The notes: a model not told the origin generated them from the sequence alone. A stretch of DNA of 64,000 nucleotides from Pseudomonas citri (GCF_025336485.1 NZ_JAODAB010000027.1:17409-81408), one strand, 5' to 3'; shown: positions 35,735 to 45,501, numbered from the stretch's first letter. Program-made: numbers and translations.

Positions 35735-36481
35735 TCAGAGATACCGCGCCGTGATCGCGTCCACCGCACCTTCCTTGCGCAGTTCATCCAGCGCTGCTTG
35801 AAGCCGGGCAACCACGTCGTCCGGCACTTCCTTGTTCAACGCCAGGTACAACTCGGCACTGTTGAATCGCAACACGGTCTTGAGATCGCCCACCCCTTCC
35901 CGACGCGCCAGGTAGCGCCCGGCAGGATCCCCGGTAGCCCACAGGTCGATCTGGCCGTTGAGCAGTTTTCTGGCGTTGTCCTGGTCACGCAATACGACAA
36001 TCGGGTTCAGCCCTTGCCTGGCCAATGTCTCGGCAATCGCGTCGCCTTTGTAGGCGCCAATCTTGTATTGGCGTGCCTGTTCCAGCGAGTCGAGGGTAAT
36101 CGTGCTGTCGGCCTTGGCGAGCATGATCCAATCGTCCGGACCAATGGGGCCGACCCATTTGAAAAGCTTTTCGCGCTCCGGCAGCCGCGCCATGACGAAC
36201 ACACCGTAGCCAGGGTTTTCCAGGGCGAGCTTGTAGATGCGCTCCCACGGAAATCGCAGTGTCAGGCTATAGGGGACGCCAGCACGCTTGAAGATCTCGC
36301 GGACGATGTCCACGGCAATGCCATGGATGTTCTCGTCCTGGGCGAAGTTCTTGCCGTTCCTGGCCATGTTGTACGGCGGGAAGTTTTCCGTCAGCAACAC
36401 CAACGGCGAATCGGCGGCGCGCACGTTGCCGGCAAGCAGCAATGCAGCGCCGGCAAAGGCAAGAACAAGGCGTTTGAGCAT
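35735..36481 (-). CDS. Periplasmic solute-binding protein, family 3-like
   Basis: A 248-residue exported protein. Signal peptide to about residue 22 (AGNVRA), then VLLTENFPPYNMARNGK and GIAVDIVREIFKRAGV, typical of bacterial extracellular solute-binding proteins family 3. There is no ABC permease or ATPase next to it, so it may be an orphan receptor or supply a transporter elsewhere. The ligand cannot be told from sequence. It lies 63 bases downstream of hisF on the same strand. Confidence 0.85.
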   Translation of the reverse strand: MLKRLVLAFAGAALLLAGNVRAADSPLVLLTENFPPYNMARNGKNFAQDENIHGIAVDIVREIFKRAGVPYSLTLRFPWERIYKLALENPGYGVFVMARLPEREKLFKWVGPIGPDDWIMLAKADSTITLDSLEQARQYKIGAYKGDAIAETLARQGLNPIVVLRDQDNARKLLNGQIDLWATGDPAGRYLARREGVGDLKTVLRFNSAELYLALNKEVPDDVVARLQAALDELRKEGAVDAITARYL

Positions 36482-36544
36482 GTCGGGCTACCGCAATCCA
36501 TGGTGCGCCCAAGAGTGCCTTGGGCCCGCCATGGTGTCCAGCAG

Positions 36545-37315
36545 TCAGCGAACGCAGATACCGCGATGAGCCATGTAGGCCTTGGCTTCCGGCACGGTGT
36601 ATTCGCCGAAATGGAAGATGCTCGCCGCCAGCACCGCGCTGGCGTGGCCTTCGAGGATGCCATCGGCCAGGTGTTGCAGGTTGCCGACGCCACCGGAGGC
36701 AATGACCGGAATGCCCAGGGCATCGCTGATGGCGCGGGTCACACCAAGGTCGAAGCCGTTCTTCATGCCGTCCTGGTCCATGCTGGTGAGCAGGATTTCA
36801 CCGGCGCCCAGACCTTCCATTTTCTTCGCCCATTCGACGGCATCCAGGCCCGTGGGCTTGCGACCGCCGTGGGTGAAGATTTCCCAGCGCGGGGTTTCGC
36901 CCGGACCGGAGACTTTCTTGGCATCGATGGCCACGACGATGCACTGCGAACCGAAGTGCTGGGCCGCCTCGCCGACGAACTCCGGATTGAATACCGCCGC
37001 GGTGTTGATCGACACCTTGTCGGCACCGGCATTGAGCAGGTTGCGGATGTCCTGCACCGTGCGCACGCCGCCACCCACGGTCAGCGGGATGAACACCTGG
37101 CTGGCCATGCGCTCGACGGTGTGCAACGTGGTATCGCGGCCGTCGACGCTGGCGGTGATGTCGAGAAAAGTAATCTCGTCGGCACCCTGCTCGTCATAGC
37201 GACGGGCGATTTCCACCGGGTCGCCGGCATCACGGATATTCTCGAACTTGACACCCTTGACCACCCGGCCGTTGTCCACGTCCAGGCAAGGGATGATGCG
37301 TTTGGCCAGCGCCAT
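36545..37315 (-). CDS. hisF: Imidazole glycerol phosphate synthase, cyclase subunit HisF
   Basis: With HisH converts PRFAR plus glutamine-derived ammonia into imidazole glycerol phosphate and AICAR. The 256-residue TIM barrel carries catalytic Asp11 in IPCLDVDNGRVVKG and a second Asp in VVAIDAKKVSG (near residue 130). Final gene of the his operon, 9 bases after hisA. Confidence 0.97.
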   Translation of the reverse strand: MALAKRIIPCLDVDNGRVVKGVKFENIRDAGDPVEIARRYDEQGADEITFLDITASVDGRDTTLHTVERMASQVFIPLTVGGGVRTVQDIRNLLNAGADKVSINTAAVFNPEFVGEAAQHFGSQCIVVAIDAKKVSGPGETPRWEIFTHGGRKPTGLDAVEWAKKMEGLGAGEILLTSMDQDGMKNGFDLGVTRAISDALGIPVIASGGVGNLQHLADGILEGHASAVLAASIFHFGEYTVPEAKAYMAHRGICVR

Positions 37316-37324
37316 GGTGAGTCC

Positions 37325-38062
37325 TCAGCCTTTGTAGGTATCGCAGAAGGCCTGGGCCTCGGCGACGTCCAGGGTGCCTTCGTAGATCGCGCGACCGGTG
37401 ATCGCACCGATGATGCCCGGTGCCTTGGCATCGAGCAGCGTCTTGATATCGCCCAGGTTGTGGATACCGCCGGAGGCGATCACCGGGATCTTCGTGGCGG
37501 CGGCCAGGGCGGCGGTGAACGGCACGTTGCAGCCCTGCATCATGCCGTCCTTGGCGATGTCGGTGTAGACAATGGCGGACACGCCGTCGGCTTCGAAACG
37601 CTTGGCCAGGTCGATCACCTGCACGCTGCTGACTTCGGCCCAGCCGTCGGTGGCGACGAAACCGTCCTTCGCATCCAGGCCCACGATGACCTTGCCCGGG
37701 AAGGCGCGGCAGGCTTGCGCGACGAACTCGGGTTCCTTCACGGCCTTGGTGCCGATGATCACGTAGCTCACGCCGGCCTTGACGTAGTGCTCGATGGTTT
37801 CCAGCGAGCGGATGCCGCCGCCGATCTGGATCGGCAGGTTCGGGTAGCGCTTGGCGATGGCGGTGACCACTTCACCGTTGACCGGCTGGCCTTCGAAGGC
37901 GCCGTTGAGGTCGACCAGATGCAGGCGACGGCAGCCGCCTTCCACCCACTTGGCGGCCATGCTCACCGGATCATCGGAAAATACCGTGGAGTCTTCCATC
38001 CGGCCCTGACGCAGACGCACGCAAGCGCCGTCCTTGAGATCGATAGCGGGGATAATCAGCAT
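37325..38062 (-). CDS. hisA: Phosphoribosylformimino-AICAR-phosphate isomerase HisA
   Basis: Isomerises ProFAR to PRFAR. The 245-residue TIM barrel has Asp8 in IPAIDLKDGACVRL and the second catalytic Asp in VGLDAKDGF. The start MLIIPAIDL (38060-38062) is chosen over an upstream in-frame codon at 38077 because it matches the family. Confidence 0.97.
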   Translation of the reverse strand: MLIIPAIDLKDGACVRLRQGRMEDSTVFSDDPVSMAAKWVEGGCRRLHLVDLNGAFEGQPVNGEVVTAIAKRYPNLPIQIGGGIRSLETIEHYVKAGVSYVIIGTKAVKEPEFVAQACRAFPGKVIVGLDAKDGFVATDGWAEVSSVQVIDLAKRFEADGVSAIVYTDIAKDGMMQGCNVPFTAALAAATKIPVIASGGIHNLGDIKTLLDAKAPGIIGAITGRAIYEGTLDVAEAQAFCDTYKG

Positions 38063-38104
38063 CTGGCAAACCTTCAAATACGAATGTTCAGCTTGGCTCG
38101 GGAA

Positions 38105-38359
38105 TCAGTTTTTCTCGAGCGCCCACAAGTCGCTTTCAATGCTTTCGAACCTTTCTTTAAGGTGCGCCTGCACATCGAAAATCGCCCTGTTGTAATAGTG
38201 CGGAGCAATTTCGCGGGTGAACAGCTCAAGAATTTCCGCCGCTTCGAACGAACCCAGGTCCAGCTCGAAACGCTCCTCCATGAACCGCTGGATCTTGCGG
38301 TTCGCCTCACTCTCCTGTTCGGGGGTGAGGGTGAGGATCGGCGGCTTCTTGCGTGCCAT
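38105..38359 (-). CDS. DUF2164 protein within the his operon
   Basis: An 84-residue protein of the DUF2164 family. Its start (MARKKPPILTLTPEQ) and the helical FMEERFELDLGSFEAAEILELF segment are conserved. Function unknown. Its ATG shares one base with the hisH stop (TAATG), so it is translationally coupled to the histidine genes; it lies between hisH and hisA. Confidence 0.85.
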   Translation of the reverse strand: MARKKPPILTLTPEQESEANRKIQRFMEERFELDLGSFEAAEILELFTREIAPHYYNRAIFDVQAHLKERFESIESDLWALEKN

Positions 38360-38997
38360 TACCAGCGACCGTCCCACGCCGCGAAGTTCTGCAACAGTTG
38401 CAGGCCATGGGTATGGCTCTTCTCCGGGTGGAACTGCACGGCGAACCGTGAACCGTCGGCCAGGGCCGCGGCGAAATCGACGCCATAGTGACCGCTGCCC
38501 ACCACCTGCCGGGCGTTGCCGGCGGCGATGTAGTAACTGTGCACGAAATAGAAACGCGCCAGGTCCGGGATGTTGTGCCACAGCGGGTGGTCCACCGCCT
38601 GTTTCACTTCATTCCAGCCCATGTGCGGGACTTTCAAGTGTTCGCCGTCTTCATGCAGGCCCTTGCCAAAGAACTTCACCTGCCCCGGGAATAGCGAGAT
38701 GCAATCGACACCGTCGTTCTCCTCGCTGTGCTCAAGCAAGGCTTGCATGCCCACGCAGATGCCGAGGAACGGACGATCCTGGCTGACTTCGTGCACCAGC
38801 TTGTCGAAGCCCAGGCGACGAATCTCGGCCATGCAATCGCGAATCGCACCGACGCCGGGAAATACCACCCGGTCGGCTTCGCGAATCACGTCGGCATCGC
38901 TGGTGATCAGCACCTTGCCAGCACCTACGTGCTCGAGGGCCTTGGCCACCGAGTGCAGGTTGCCCATGCCGTAGTCGATAACCGCGACTGTCTGCAT
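38359..38997 (-). CDS. hisH: Imidazole glycerol phosphate synthase, glutaminase subunit HisH
   Basis: Class I glutamine amidotransferase that feeds ammonia to HisF. It has 212 residues with the nucleophile Cys81 in FLGICVGMQ and the His/Glu pair in FHPEKSHTHG. Its ATG shares one base with the hisB stop (TAATG). Confidence 0.97.
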   Translation of the reverse strand: MQTVAVIDYGMGNLHSVAKALEHVGAGKVLITSDADVIREADRVVFPGVGAIRDCMAEIRRLGFDKLVHEVSQDRPFLGICVGMQALLEHSEENDGVDCISLFPGQVKFFGKGLHEDGEHLKVPHMGWNEVKQAVDHPLWHNIPDLARFYFVHSYYIAAGNARQVVGSGHYGVDFAAALADGSRFAVQFHPEKSHTHGLQLLQNFAAWDGRW

Positions 38998-39590
38998 TAC
39001 AGCACGCCCTTGGTAGAGGGCATCTGCCCGGCCATGCGGTCATCGAGCTCCACGGCCATGCGCAGTGCGCGGCCGAAAGCCTTGAACACGGTTTCGATCT
39101 GGTGGTGGGTGTTGTGCCCGCGCAGGTTGTCGATGTGCAGGGTCACGTTGGCGTGGTTGACGAAGCCCTGGAAGAACTCCTGGAACAGGTCGACGTCAAA
39201 ACCGCCGACGGTGGCGCGGGTGTACGGCACGTGCATCTGCAAGCCCGGACGACCGGAAAAGTCGATGACCACCCGCGACAGCGCTTCATCGAGCGGCACG
39301 TAGGCGTGGCCGTAGCGACGGATGCCTTTCTTGTCGCCGATGGCTTGGGTGAATGCCTGCCCCAGGGTGATCCCGACGTCTTCCACCGTGTGGTGATCGT
39401 CGATGTGCAGGTCACCCTTGCTGACGATATCCAGGTCGATCAGCCCGTGACGGGCGATCTGGTCCAGCATGTGCTCAAGAAAAGGCACGCCGATATCAAA
39501 CCGGGCCTTTCCGGTGCCATCCAGGTTGATCGAGGCTTTGATCTGGGTTTCCAGAGTGTCGCGCTCGACAGACGCCTTACGTTCGGCCAT
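38997..39590 (-). CDS. hisB: Imidazoleglycerol-phosphate dehydratase HisB
   Basis: Mn-dependent dehydration of imidazole glycerol phosphate to imidazole acetol phosphate. The 197-residue monofunctional form lacks the N-terminal phosphatase of enteric HisB. Metal motifs include EHMLDQIARHG, DDHHTVEDVGI and GHNTHHQIE. ATG 39590 is preferred over the adjacent GTG at 39593. First gene of the hisB-hisH-DUF2164-hisA-hisF operon. Confidence 0.97.
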   Translation of the reverse strand: MAERKASVERDTLETQIKASINLDGTGKARFDIGVPFLEHMLDQIARHGLIDLDIVSKGDLHIDDHHTVEDVGITLGQAFTQAIGDKKGIRRYGHAYVPLDEALSRVVIDFSGRPGLQMHVPYTRATVGGFDVDLFQEFFQGFVNHANVTLHIDNLRGHNTHHQIETVFKAFGRALRMAVELDDRMAGQMPSTKGVL

Positions 39591-39628
39591 CACCAGCTCC
39601 GCAAAATCATTGGGCGAAAAAGGCAGCC

Positions 39629-39634
39629 ATTATA
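39629..39634 (-). promoter_or_regulatory. Promoter -10 of the his operon
   Basis: TATAAT on the minus strand, 39 bases before the hisB start. A weak -35 (TTTCTG) lies 17 bases further upstream. No attenuator-like leader is visible in the short leader. Confidence 0.55.
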
Positions 39635-39743
39635 GGGGCGCGAGCGGCAAACAGAAACACGCCAGGCAATATCCCTGACGGGTTGTTGCCTGCCTTGTCG
39701 GGGTTAGACATGTCCATACAGGTCTTTGCCATCACCCAAAAAC

Positions 39744-39773
39744 AAATGTGGGAGCGAGCCCGCTCCCACATTT
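39744..39773. terminator. Palindrome between the his operon and the OFA transporter gene
   Basis: AAATGTGGGAGCG and CGCTCCCACATTT form a perfect 13-bp stem with a 4-base loop. It lies 37 bases after the transporter stop (minus strand) and belongs to the GTGGGAGCGAGC REP family; it probably ends that transcript. Confidence 0.7.
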
Positions 39774-39809
39774 AGAGTTGCCCTTACCTTGGAGACTCGG
39801 GCAACGGTC

Positions 39810-41471
39810 TTAGTGGAACAACACCGCCGTCTTCTGCAGGGTCACCCACACACCCCACGCCAGCGGAATGCCCACCACCAGCCAGGCGGCGATCGCCAGG
39901 GGCTTGGTGCCCGGTGCGGCTTTCCACTCCAGCGAAGTGCTGCTGTCGGCACCCTTGTCGTGGCCGAGGGCCTGTTCGGCGGCCAGTTCGGCGTCGGTCA
40001 TGAAGTACTTGTCGGCCACCGGACGGACCATCAGGTTGCACAGGAAGCCCAGCACCAGCAGGCCAGCGAGGATGTACAAGGTGATGTCGTAGGCTGCGGC
40101 ACGCTCGACGCCGATGCTCAGTTGATACTCACGCAGGTAGTTCACCAGCACCGGGCCCAGCACGCCGGCCGCGGCCCACGCGGTCAGCAGGCGACCGTGG
40201 ATCGCGCCGACCATTTGCGTACCGAACAGGTCCGCCAGGTAGGCCGGCACGGTGGCGAAGCCACCGCCGTACATCGACAGGATGATGCAGAACGCCGCCA
40301 CGAACAGCGCGATGCTGCCCAGGTGGCCCAGGTTCGGGATCAACGCGTACAGGGCAACGCCCAGGGCGAAGAACACGAAGTAGGTATTTTTACGGCCCAG
40401 GTAATCCGAGAAGGATGCCCAGAAGAACCGCCCACCGATGTTGAACAGGCTCAACAGTCCGGTGAAACCCGCCGCGATGGCAGCGATCTGGCCCAGTTGC
40501 GCAGCGTCCAGCTGACCGAACGGCAAGTCGTTGCCGAGCAGCTTACCGCCGAAGACTTCCTGCAACAGTGGCGAAGCCATGCCCAGGATGCCGATACCCG
40601 CCGATACGTTCAGGCACAACACCAGCCAGACCAGGCGGAACTGCGGGGTTTTCCAGGCCACGTTCACGTGGACGTGGCGATGGGTGATCATCGCGTTCGC
40701 GGTTTTCTTCGGTGCCGGGGTCCAGCCTTCAGGCTTCCAGCCGGTCGGTGGCACGCGGTACGACAAGGCGCCACCGATCATGAACACGAAATAGATCGCG
40801 GCCATGACCAGGAAGCTCTGCCAGACGCCCACGCTGGTCGGCGAAGCGAAATGGCTCATCAGCGCTGCGGCCAGCGGAGCACCGACCATCGCGCCGCCAC
40901 CAAAGCCCATGATCGCCATGCCGGTGGCCATGCCGCGCTTGTCCGGGAACCACTTGATCAGGGTCGACACCGGGGAAATGTAGCCCAGGCCCAGGCCGAT
41001 ACCACCGATCACCCCGGAACCGAGCCACATCAGCCAGATTTGGTGAGTGTAGACACCCAGCGCGGAAATCAGCAGGCCACCGCACCAGCACAATGCCGAC
41101 ACGACACCGGCCTTGCGTGGCCCGGCGTGTTCCAGCCAACCGCCCCAGATCGCTGCCGAGCAACCCAGGAAGATGAAGAACAGGGTGTAGATCCAGCCGA
41201 GCATCGAGATCGGCCAGTCACATTGCGACGAAAAGACTTGCGAGATGAAGCTCATGTCCGGCGCGCAAGCCACAGGCTTGGTGATGCCCAGGGCCTTGGA
41301 CAGCGGCAGCCAGAACACCGAGAAACCGTAGGCCATGCCGATGCACAGGTGAATGGCCAATGCGGCCGGTGGAACCAGCCAGCGGTTGAAACCGGACTTG
41401 GCGATGATGCGCTCCTTGGAGAGGAACGCAGGCTGGTCGGCGATGCCGTCCGCCGTGATGCTCGTGCTCAT
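39810..41471 (-). CDS. OFA-family major facilitator transporter
   Basis: A 553-residue inner-membrane permease of the oxalate/formate antiporter (OFA) family, with about 12 TM helices. The first TM part (WLVPPAALAIHLCIGMAYGFSVFWLPL) and PDKRGMATGMAIMGFGGGAMVG are typical. It has a central cytoplasmic loop, an insert with CAPDMSFISQVFSSQCDW, and a long polar C-terminal region before the last helix. Relatives such as E. coli YhjX are pyruvate-linked; the substrate here is not shown. Start MSTSITADG has GGGGGAT upstream. Confidence 0.88.
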   Translation of the reverse strand: MSTSITADGIADQPAFLSKERIIAKSGFNRWLVPPAALAIHLCIGMAYGFSVFWLPLSKALGITKPVACAPDMSFISQVFSSQCDWPISMLGWIYTLFFIFLGCSAAIWGGWLEHAGPRKAGVVSALCWCGGLLISALGVYTHQIWLMWLGSGVIGGIGLGLGYISPVSTLIKWFPDKRGMATGMAIMGFGGGAMVGAPLAAALMSHFASPTSVGVWQSFLVMAAIYFVFMIGGALSYRVPPTGWKPEGWTPAPKKTANAMITHRHVHVNVAWKTPQFRLVWLVLCLNVSAGIGILGMASPLLQEVFGGKLLGNDLPFGQLDAAQLGQIAAIAAGFTGLLSLFNIGGRFFWASFSDYLGRKNTYFVFFALGVALYALIPNLGHLGSIALFVAAFCIILSMYGGGFATVPAYLADLFGTQMVGAIHGRLLTAWAAAGVLGPVLVNYLREYQLSIGVERAAAYDITLYILAGLLVLGFLCNLMVRPVADKYFMTDAELAAEQALGHDKGADSSTSLEWKAAPGTKPLAIAAWLVVGIPLAWGVWVTLQKTAVLFH

Positions 41472-41879
41472 GGTGTATCCCCCAATTGTTAGAATGGTTC
41501 GCCAGCCGCGCATCACCCTCAGCCTCATTGCACGCAAGCGCAGCTGTATTCTTCGGTGAAGCTCTATTTTAGTGCGACATCACGTCGCAGAAAGACCGGC
41601 GAGCGCGCAAAGATTACCATTTGCGCGTGACAGAAAAACCAAAGTGACATCACCTTTTTTCAGTCACCCGCCTTATCGCGCCACTGCTCGCTTTGCATAA
41701 GGTACCCGCCGTTTGCTTTTCAGGAGCCGAGACCGGATTGCTGTGATCCGGGGATAAATCCGCTCGCTACGGGTCTATGTTCGGCAGGTCTGCCAGAAGA
41801 ACGATCACCCAACGCGTCACCAATTCAGGGCGTTATACTCGCAGGCAAAATATTGAACTCAACCTACAAGGATTCGCCC
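41472..41879. other. Intergenic region between the OFA transporter and asmA-like genes
   Basis: No ORF here resembles a protein. A TATACT -10 at 41834-41839, 41 bases before the asmA-like start, is a plausible promoter, but no good -35 is visible. Two divergent promoters are expected. Confidence 0.5.
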
Positions 41880-44105
41880 ATGAAAGCGTTCGGCAAAATC
41901 CTGGGTCTGGTACTTCTCGGACTGTTGCTGATCATTGTGGCCCTGGGCTTTGCCCTGACTCACCTCTTCGATCCCAACGACTACAAGGAAGAGATCCGCC
42001 AGATAGCCCGCGACAAGGCCCACATTGAGCTGACCCTCAATGGCGACATCGGCTGGAGCCTGTTTCCCTGGCTGGGCCTGGAGTTGCACGAAGCCAGTGT
42101 CGCCACCCTGGCCAATCCGACACAACCTTTCGCCGACCTGCAGATGCTGGGCCTTTCTGTCCGGGTGATACCGCTGCTGCGCCGGGAAGTGCAGATGAGC
42201 GATGTGCGGGTCGAAGGCCTGAACCTGCGGCTCAGTCGCGACAAGAACGGCCACGGCAACTGGGAAGACATTGGCAAGGTCGCCGCCCCGGCAACCACCG
42301 CGAACGCACCGGCGCCGACCGAACAACCGGCCCCGCCCAGCAGCGCACCCACGGAAAAACCGGCTCAGCCGACCCGCCTGGATATCGACAGCCTGACCGT
42401 GAACAACGCCCGGGTCGAATACACCGACGAGCAGACCGGCAAGTTGCTCACTGCCGAGAGCATCCAGTTGAGCACCGGCCCGGTCCACGACTCCACCAAT
42501 ATCCCGGTCACCCTCACCGCATTCCTCTCCAGCAACCAGCCGGCCGTGCGCGTACGCACCGAAGTCACCGGCGAGCTGCGCTTCGAACGCGCCGTGCAGC
42601 GCTACAAGTTCGAAGACCTGAAGTTGTCCGGCGAAGTCACCGGCGATCCGTTGCAGGGCAAGGCCCTGAACTTCAACGCCCAGGGCCAGTTGTTCCTGGA
42701 CAGGGCGGCGAACGTGGCCGAGTGGACCGGCATCAAGTTGTCCCTCAACCAATTGCGCGCCCTGGGCGAGCTGAAGGTCAATGACCTCGACAAGACGCCG
42801 CAGTTGAACGGCGGCGTGTCGATCGCCCAGTTCGACCTGGCCAACTTTGTCGACAGCATCGGCCAGAAACTACCGGCCATGGCCGAAGGCAGCCTGGGCA
42901 AAGTGGAACTGGTCAGCCGCATCGCCGCCACACCCACCAGCGTCGACTTCAACGACATCAACCTGAAGGTCGACGACAGCACCTTCAGCGGGCGTATCGC
43001 CGTGCAGGACTTCGCCAAGCAGTCCCTGCGTGCGCAGCTCAAGGCCGACACCTTCAACGTTGATCGCTACCTGCCGCCCAAATCCGCCGAGACCAACAGC
43101 GCCAAGGCGGCCCGCGAGGCTGAAGTCAGCGATACCGAAGCCAGTGCCATGGCCGGTGCCGGCAGCACGCCGCTGCCGAACGCGCCAACCCAGGGCGCGT
43201 GGAGCAACGATCGGCTGTTCCCGGTGGAGCGCCTGGGCAAACTGGACCTGGATGCCGACCTGACCTTCGGCCAACTGACCCTGGACAAACTGCCGATCCA
43301 GAACGCCGCGCTCAAGGCCACCGGCCAAGGCGGCCTGCTGACCCTGGAAAACCTGCGAGGCGACCTGTACGGCGGCAACTTCGAAGCCAAGGGCACCCTG
43401 GACGTGCGCCAGACCACGCCGCAGTTGAGCCTGCAAACCCGCATCAATCGGGTGCCGGCCGAGAAGATCATCGAGAGCCAGGGCAAGACGCCACCGGTCA
43501 AGGGCCTGGTGACCCTCAACAGCGCCATCACCGCCACCGGCAATAGCCAGAAGGCCTTGATCGACAACCTCAACGGCAACGCCGGGTTCGTCATCAACGA
43601 CGGCATGCTGCTCAACGCCAACCTCGAACAGCAACTGTGCAAAGGCATCGCCACCTTGAACCGCAAGACCCTCAGCGGCGAACCGCGGGGCAAGGACACG
43701 CCGTTCCAGCAACTCAACGGCAACCTCACCTTCCACAATGGCGTTGCCAACAACCCGGACCTGAAAGTGCGTATCCCCGGCATGACCGTCAACGGCAACG
43801 GCGACATCGACCTGCGGGTACTGGGCATGGATTACCGTGTCGGCGTCATCGTCGAAGGCGACAAGAGCGACATGCCCGATCCGGCCTGCCAGGTCAACGA
43901 GCGCTATGTCGACATCGAATGGCCGTTGCGCTGCCGTGGCCCGCTGGAACTGGGCGCCAAGGCCTGCCGCCTGGACAACGACGGCATGGGCAAGGTCGCG
44001 GCGAAACTGGCCGGCGAACGCCTCAGTGACAAGATCGATGAGAAGCTCGGCGACAAGGTCAGCCCCGAACTCAAGGACGCGCTCAAGGGGCTGTTTAAGC
44101 GATGA
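41880..44105 (+). CDS. AsmA family protein
   Basis: A 741-residue inner-membrane-anchored periplasmic protein of the AsmA family, which have bridge-like beta-groove folds and are linked to phospholipid transport to the outer membrane. N-terminal TM helix (ILGLVLLGLLLIIVALGFALTHLF), the classic DPNDYKEEI and GDIGWSLFPWLGLELHEASV segments, a Pro/Ala-rich insert (about 140-180) and a long repeated beta region to the C-terminus. It overlaps mutY by ATGA. The upstream frame to 41853 adds only nine codons and is not favoured. Confidence 0.92.
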   Translation: MKAFGKILGLVLLGLLLIIVALGFALTHLFDPNDYKEEIRQIARDKAHIELTLNGDIGWSLFPWLGLELHEASVATLANPTQPFADLQMLGLSVRVIPLLRREVQMSDVRVEGLNLRLSRDKNGHGNWEDIGKVAAPATTANAPAPTEQPAPPSSAPTEKPAQPTRLDIDSLTVNNARVEYTDEQTGKLLTAESIQLSTGPVHDSTNIPVTLTAFLSSNQPAVRVRTEVTGELRFERAVQRYKFEDLKLSGEVTGDPLQGKALNFNAQGQLFLDRAANVAEWTGIKLSLNQLRALGELKVNDLDKTPQLNGGVSIAQFDLANFVDSIGQKLPAMAEGSLGKVELVSRIAATPTSVDFNDINLKVDDSTFSGRIAVQDFAKQSLRAQLKADTFNVDRYLPPKSAETNSAKAAREAEVSDTEASAMAGAGSTPLPNAPTQGAWSNDRLFPVERLGKLDLDADLTFGQLTLDKLPIQNAALKATGQGGLLTLENLRGDLYGGNFEAKGTLDVRQTTPQLSLQTRINRVPAEKIIESQGKTPPVKGLVTLNSAITATGNSQKALIDNLNGNAGFVINDGMLLNANLEQQLCKGIATLNRKTLSGEPRGKDTPFQQLNGNLTFHNGVANNPDLKVRIPGMTVNGNGDIDLRVLGMDYRVGVIVEGDKSDMPDPACQVNERYVDIEWPLRCRGPLELGAKACRLDNDGMGKVAAKLAGERLSDKIDEKLGDKVSPELKDALKGLFKR

Positions 44106-45169
44106 AAGCCGAGCAGTTCTCCACCGCCGTACTGGATTGGTTCGACCGCCACGGACGCCATGACCTGCCCTGGCAACAGGGCATCACCCCGTACCGGGTG
44201 TGGGTGTCGGAAATCATGTTGCAGCAGACCCAGGTCAGCACCGTGCTCAATTACTTCGACCGGTTCATGGCCTCGCTGCCCACCGTCCAGGCCTTGGCCG
44301 CCGCGCCGGAGGACGAAGTCCTCCACCTGTGGACCGGACTGGGCTACTACACTCGTGCACGCAACTTGCAGAAAACCGCGAAGATCGTCGTCGAGCAGTA
44401 CGGCGGCGAATTCCCCCGGGATGTGGAGAAGCTGACGGAACTACCGGGGATCGGCCTGTCCACCGCCGGCGCCATCGCCAGCATCAGCATGGGCCTGCGG
44501 GCACCGATCCTCGATGGCAACGTCAAGCGGGTGCTGGCGCGCTTCACCGCCCAGGAGGGCTACCCGGGCGAACCGAAGGTGGCGAAACAGCTATGGGCAA
44601 CTGCCGAGCGCTTCACGCCCCAGGACCGCGTCAACGCCTACACCCAGGCGATGATGGACCTGGGCGCCACGCTCTGTACCCGCAGCAAGCCCAGTTGCCT
44701 GCTCTGCCCGCTGAAGCAAGGCTGCGAAGCCCACATGCTGGGCCTGGAAACCCGCTACCCGATCCCCAAGCCTCGCAAGGAAACGCCCAAGAAGCGCACC
44801 TTGATGCCGATGCTCGCCAACCGCGAGGGCGCGATCCTGCTTTATCGTCGCCCCTCCACAGGACTATGGGGCGGCTTGTGGAGCCTGCCGGAACTCGACG
44901 ACCTCGACGACCTGCAGCACCTGGCCCTGCAACATTCCCTGGAGTTGGGCAGCCAACAGCCAATGCCTGGCCTGGTGCACACCTTCAGCCACTTCCAGTT
45001 GGCGATCGAACCCTGGCTGGTCCGGGTCCGGGAAACCGGCCATCACGTGGCCGAGGCCGACTGGCTCTGGTATAACCTCGCCACCCCGCCGCGCCTGGGC
45101 CTCGCCGCCCCGGTCAAGACCTTGCTCGAACGCGCGGCCGTCGTATTGAACGCAGGAGAGTTGCAATGA
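44102..45169 (+). CDS. mutY: A/G-specific adenine DNA glycosylase MutY
   Basis: Removes adenine mispaired with 8-oxoguanine. It has 355 residues. Glu37 in SEIMLQQTQV, helix-hairpin-helix LPGIGLSTAGAIASI, Asp138 in ILDGNVKRVL and the [4Fe-4S] cluster motif C-x6-C-x2-C-x5-C (CTRSKPSCLLCPLKQGC) are all present. The C-terminal NUDIX-like domain recognises 8-oxoG. It overlaps yggX by ATGA, a pairing common in gamma-proteobacteria. Confidence 0.97.
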   Translation: MKAEQFSTAVLDWFDRHGRHDLPWQQGITPYRVWVSEIMLQQTQVSTVLNYFDRFMASLPTVQALAAAPEDEVLHLWTGLGYYTRARNLQKTAKIVVEQYGGEFPRDVEKLTELPGIGLSTAGAIASISMGLRAPILDGNVKRVLARFTAQEGYPGEPKVAKQLWATAERFTPQDRVNAYTQAMMDLGATLCTRSKPSCLLCPLKQGCEAHMLGLETRYPIPKPRKETPKKRTLMPMLANREGAILLYRRPSTGLWGGLWSLPELDDLDDLQHLALQHSLELGSQQPMPGLVHTFSHFQLAIEPWLVRVRETGHHVAEADWLWYNLATPPRLGLAAPVKTLLERAAVVLNAGELQ

Positions 45170-45438
45170 CCCGCACCGTGATGTGCCGCAAGTACAAAGA
45201 ACAACTGGACGGCCTGGAACGCGCACCCTTCCCGGGCGCCAAGGGCCAGGACATCTACGACCACGTCTCGGCCAAGGCCTGGGGCGACTGGCAGAAACAC
45301 CAGACCCTGCTGATCAACGAAAAACGCCTGAACATGATGAATGCCGAGGATCGCAAATACATCCAGGGCGAGATGGACAAGTTCTTTTCCGGCGAGGAAT
45401 ACGCCAAGGCCGAAGGCTACGTGCCGCCGTCCGAATAA
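45166..45438 (+). CDS. Oxidative damage protection protein YggX
   Basis: A 90-residue protein of the Fe(II)-trafficking/YggX family that protects iron-sulfur enzymes from oxidation. The start MTRTVMCRKYKEQLDGLERAPFPGAKGQDIY and the WGDWQKHQTLLINEKRLN segment with the single Cys7 are diagnostic. It is the last gene of asmA-mutY-yggX. Confidence 0.96.
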   Translation: MTRTVMCRKYKEQLDGLERAPFPGAKGQDIYDHVSAKAWGDWQKHQTLLINEKRLNMMNAEDRKYIQGEMDKFFSGEEYAKAEGYVPPSE

Positions 45439-45501
45439 GCCTTCAACAGCGGGGGCGAATCGTAAGCGACGGTAATAATTAAATTTTTTTTGAAAACTTG
45501 C

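Noticed and set aside
35798..38488. 896-residue plus-strand open frame
   Set aside because: Spans the antisense of four well-identified genes (solute-binding protein, hisF, hisA, DUF2164) and so cannot be a real gene.
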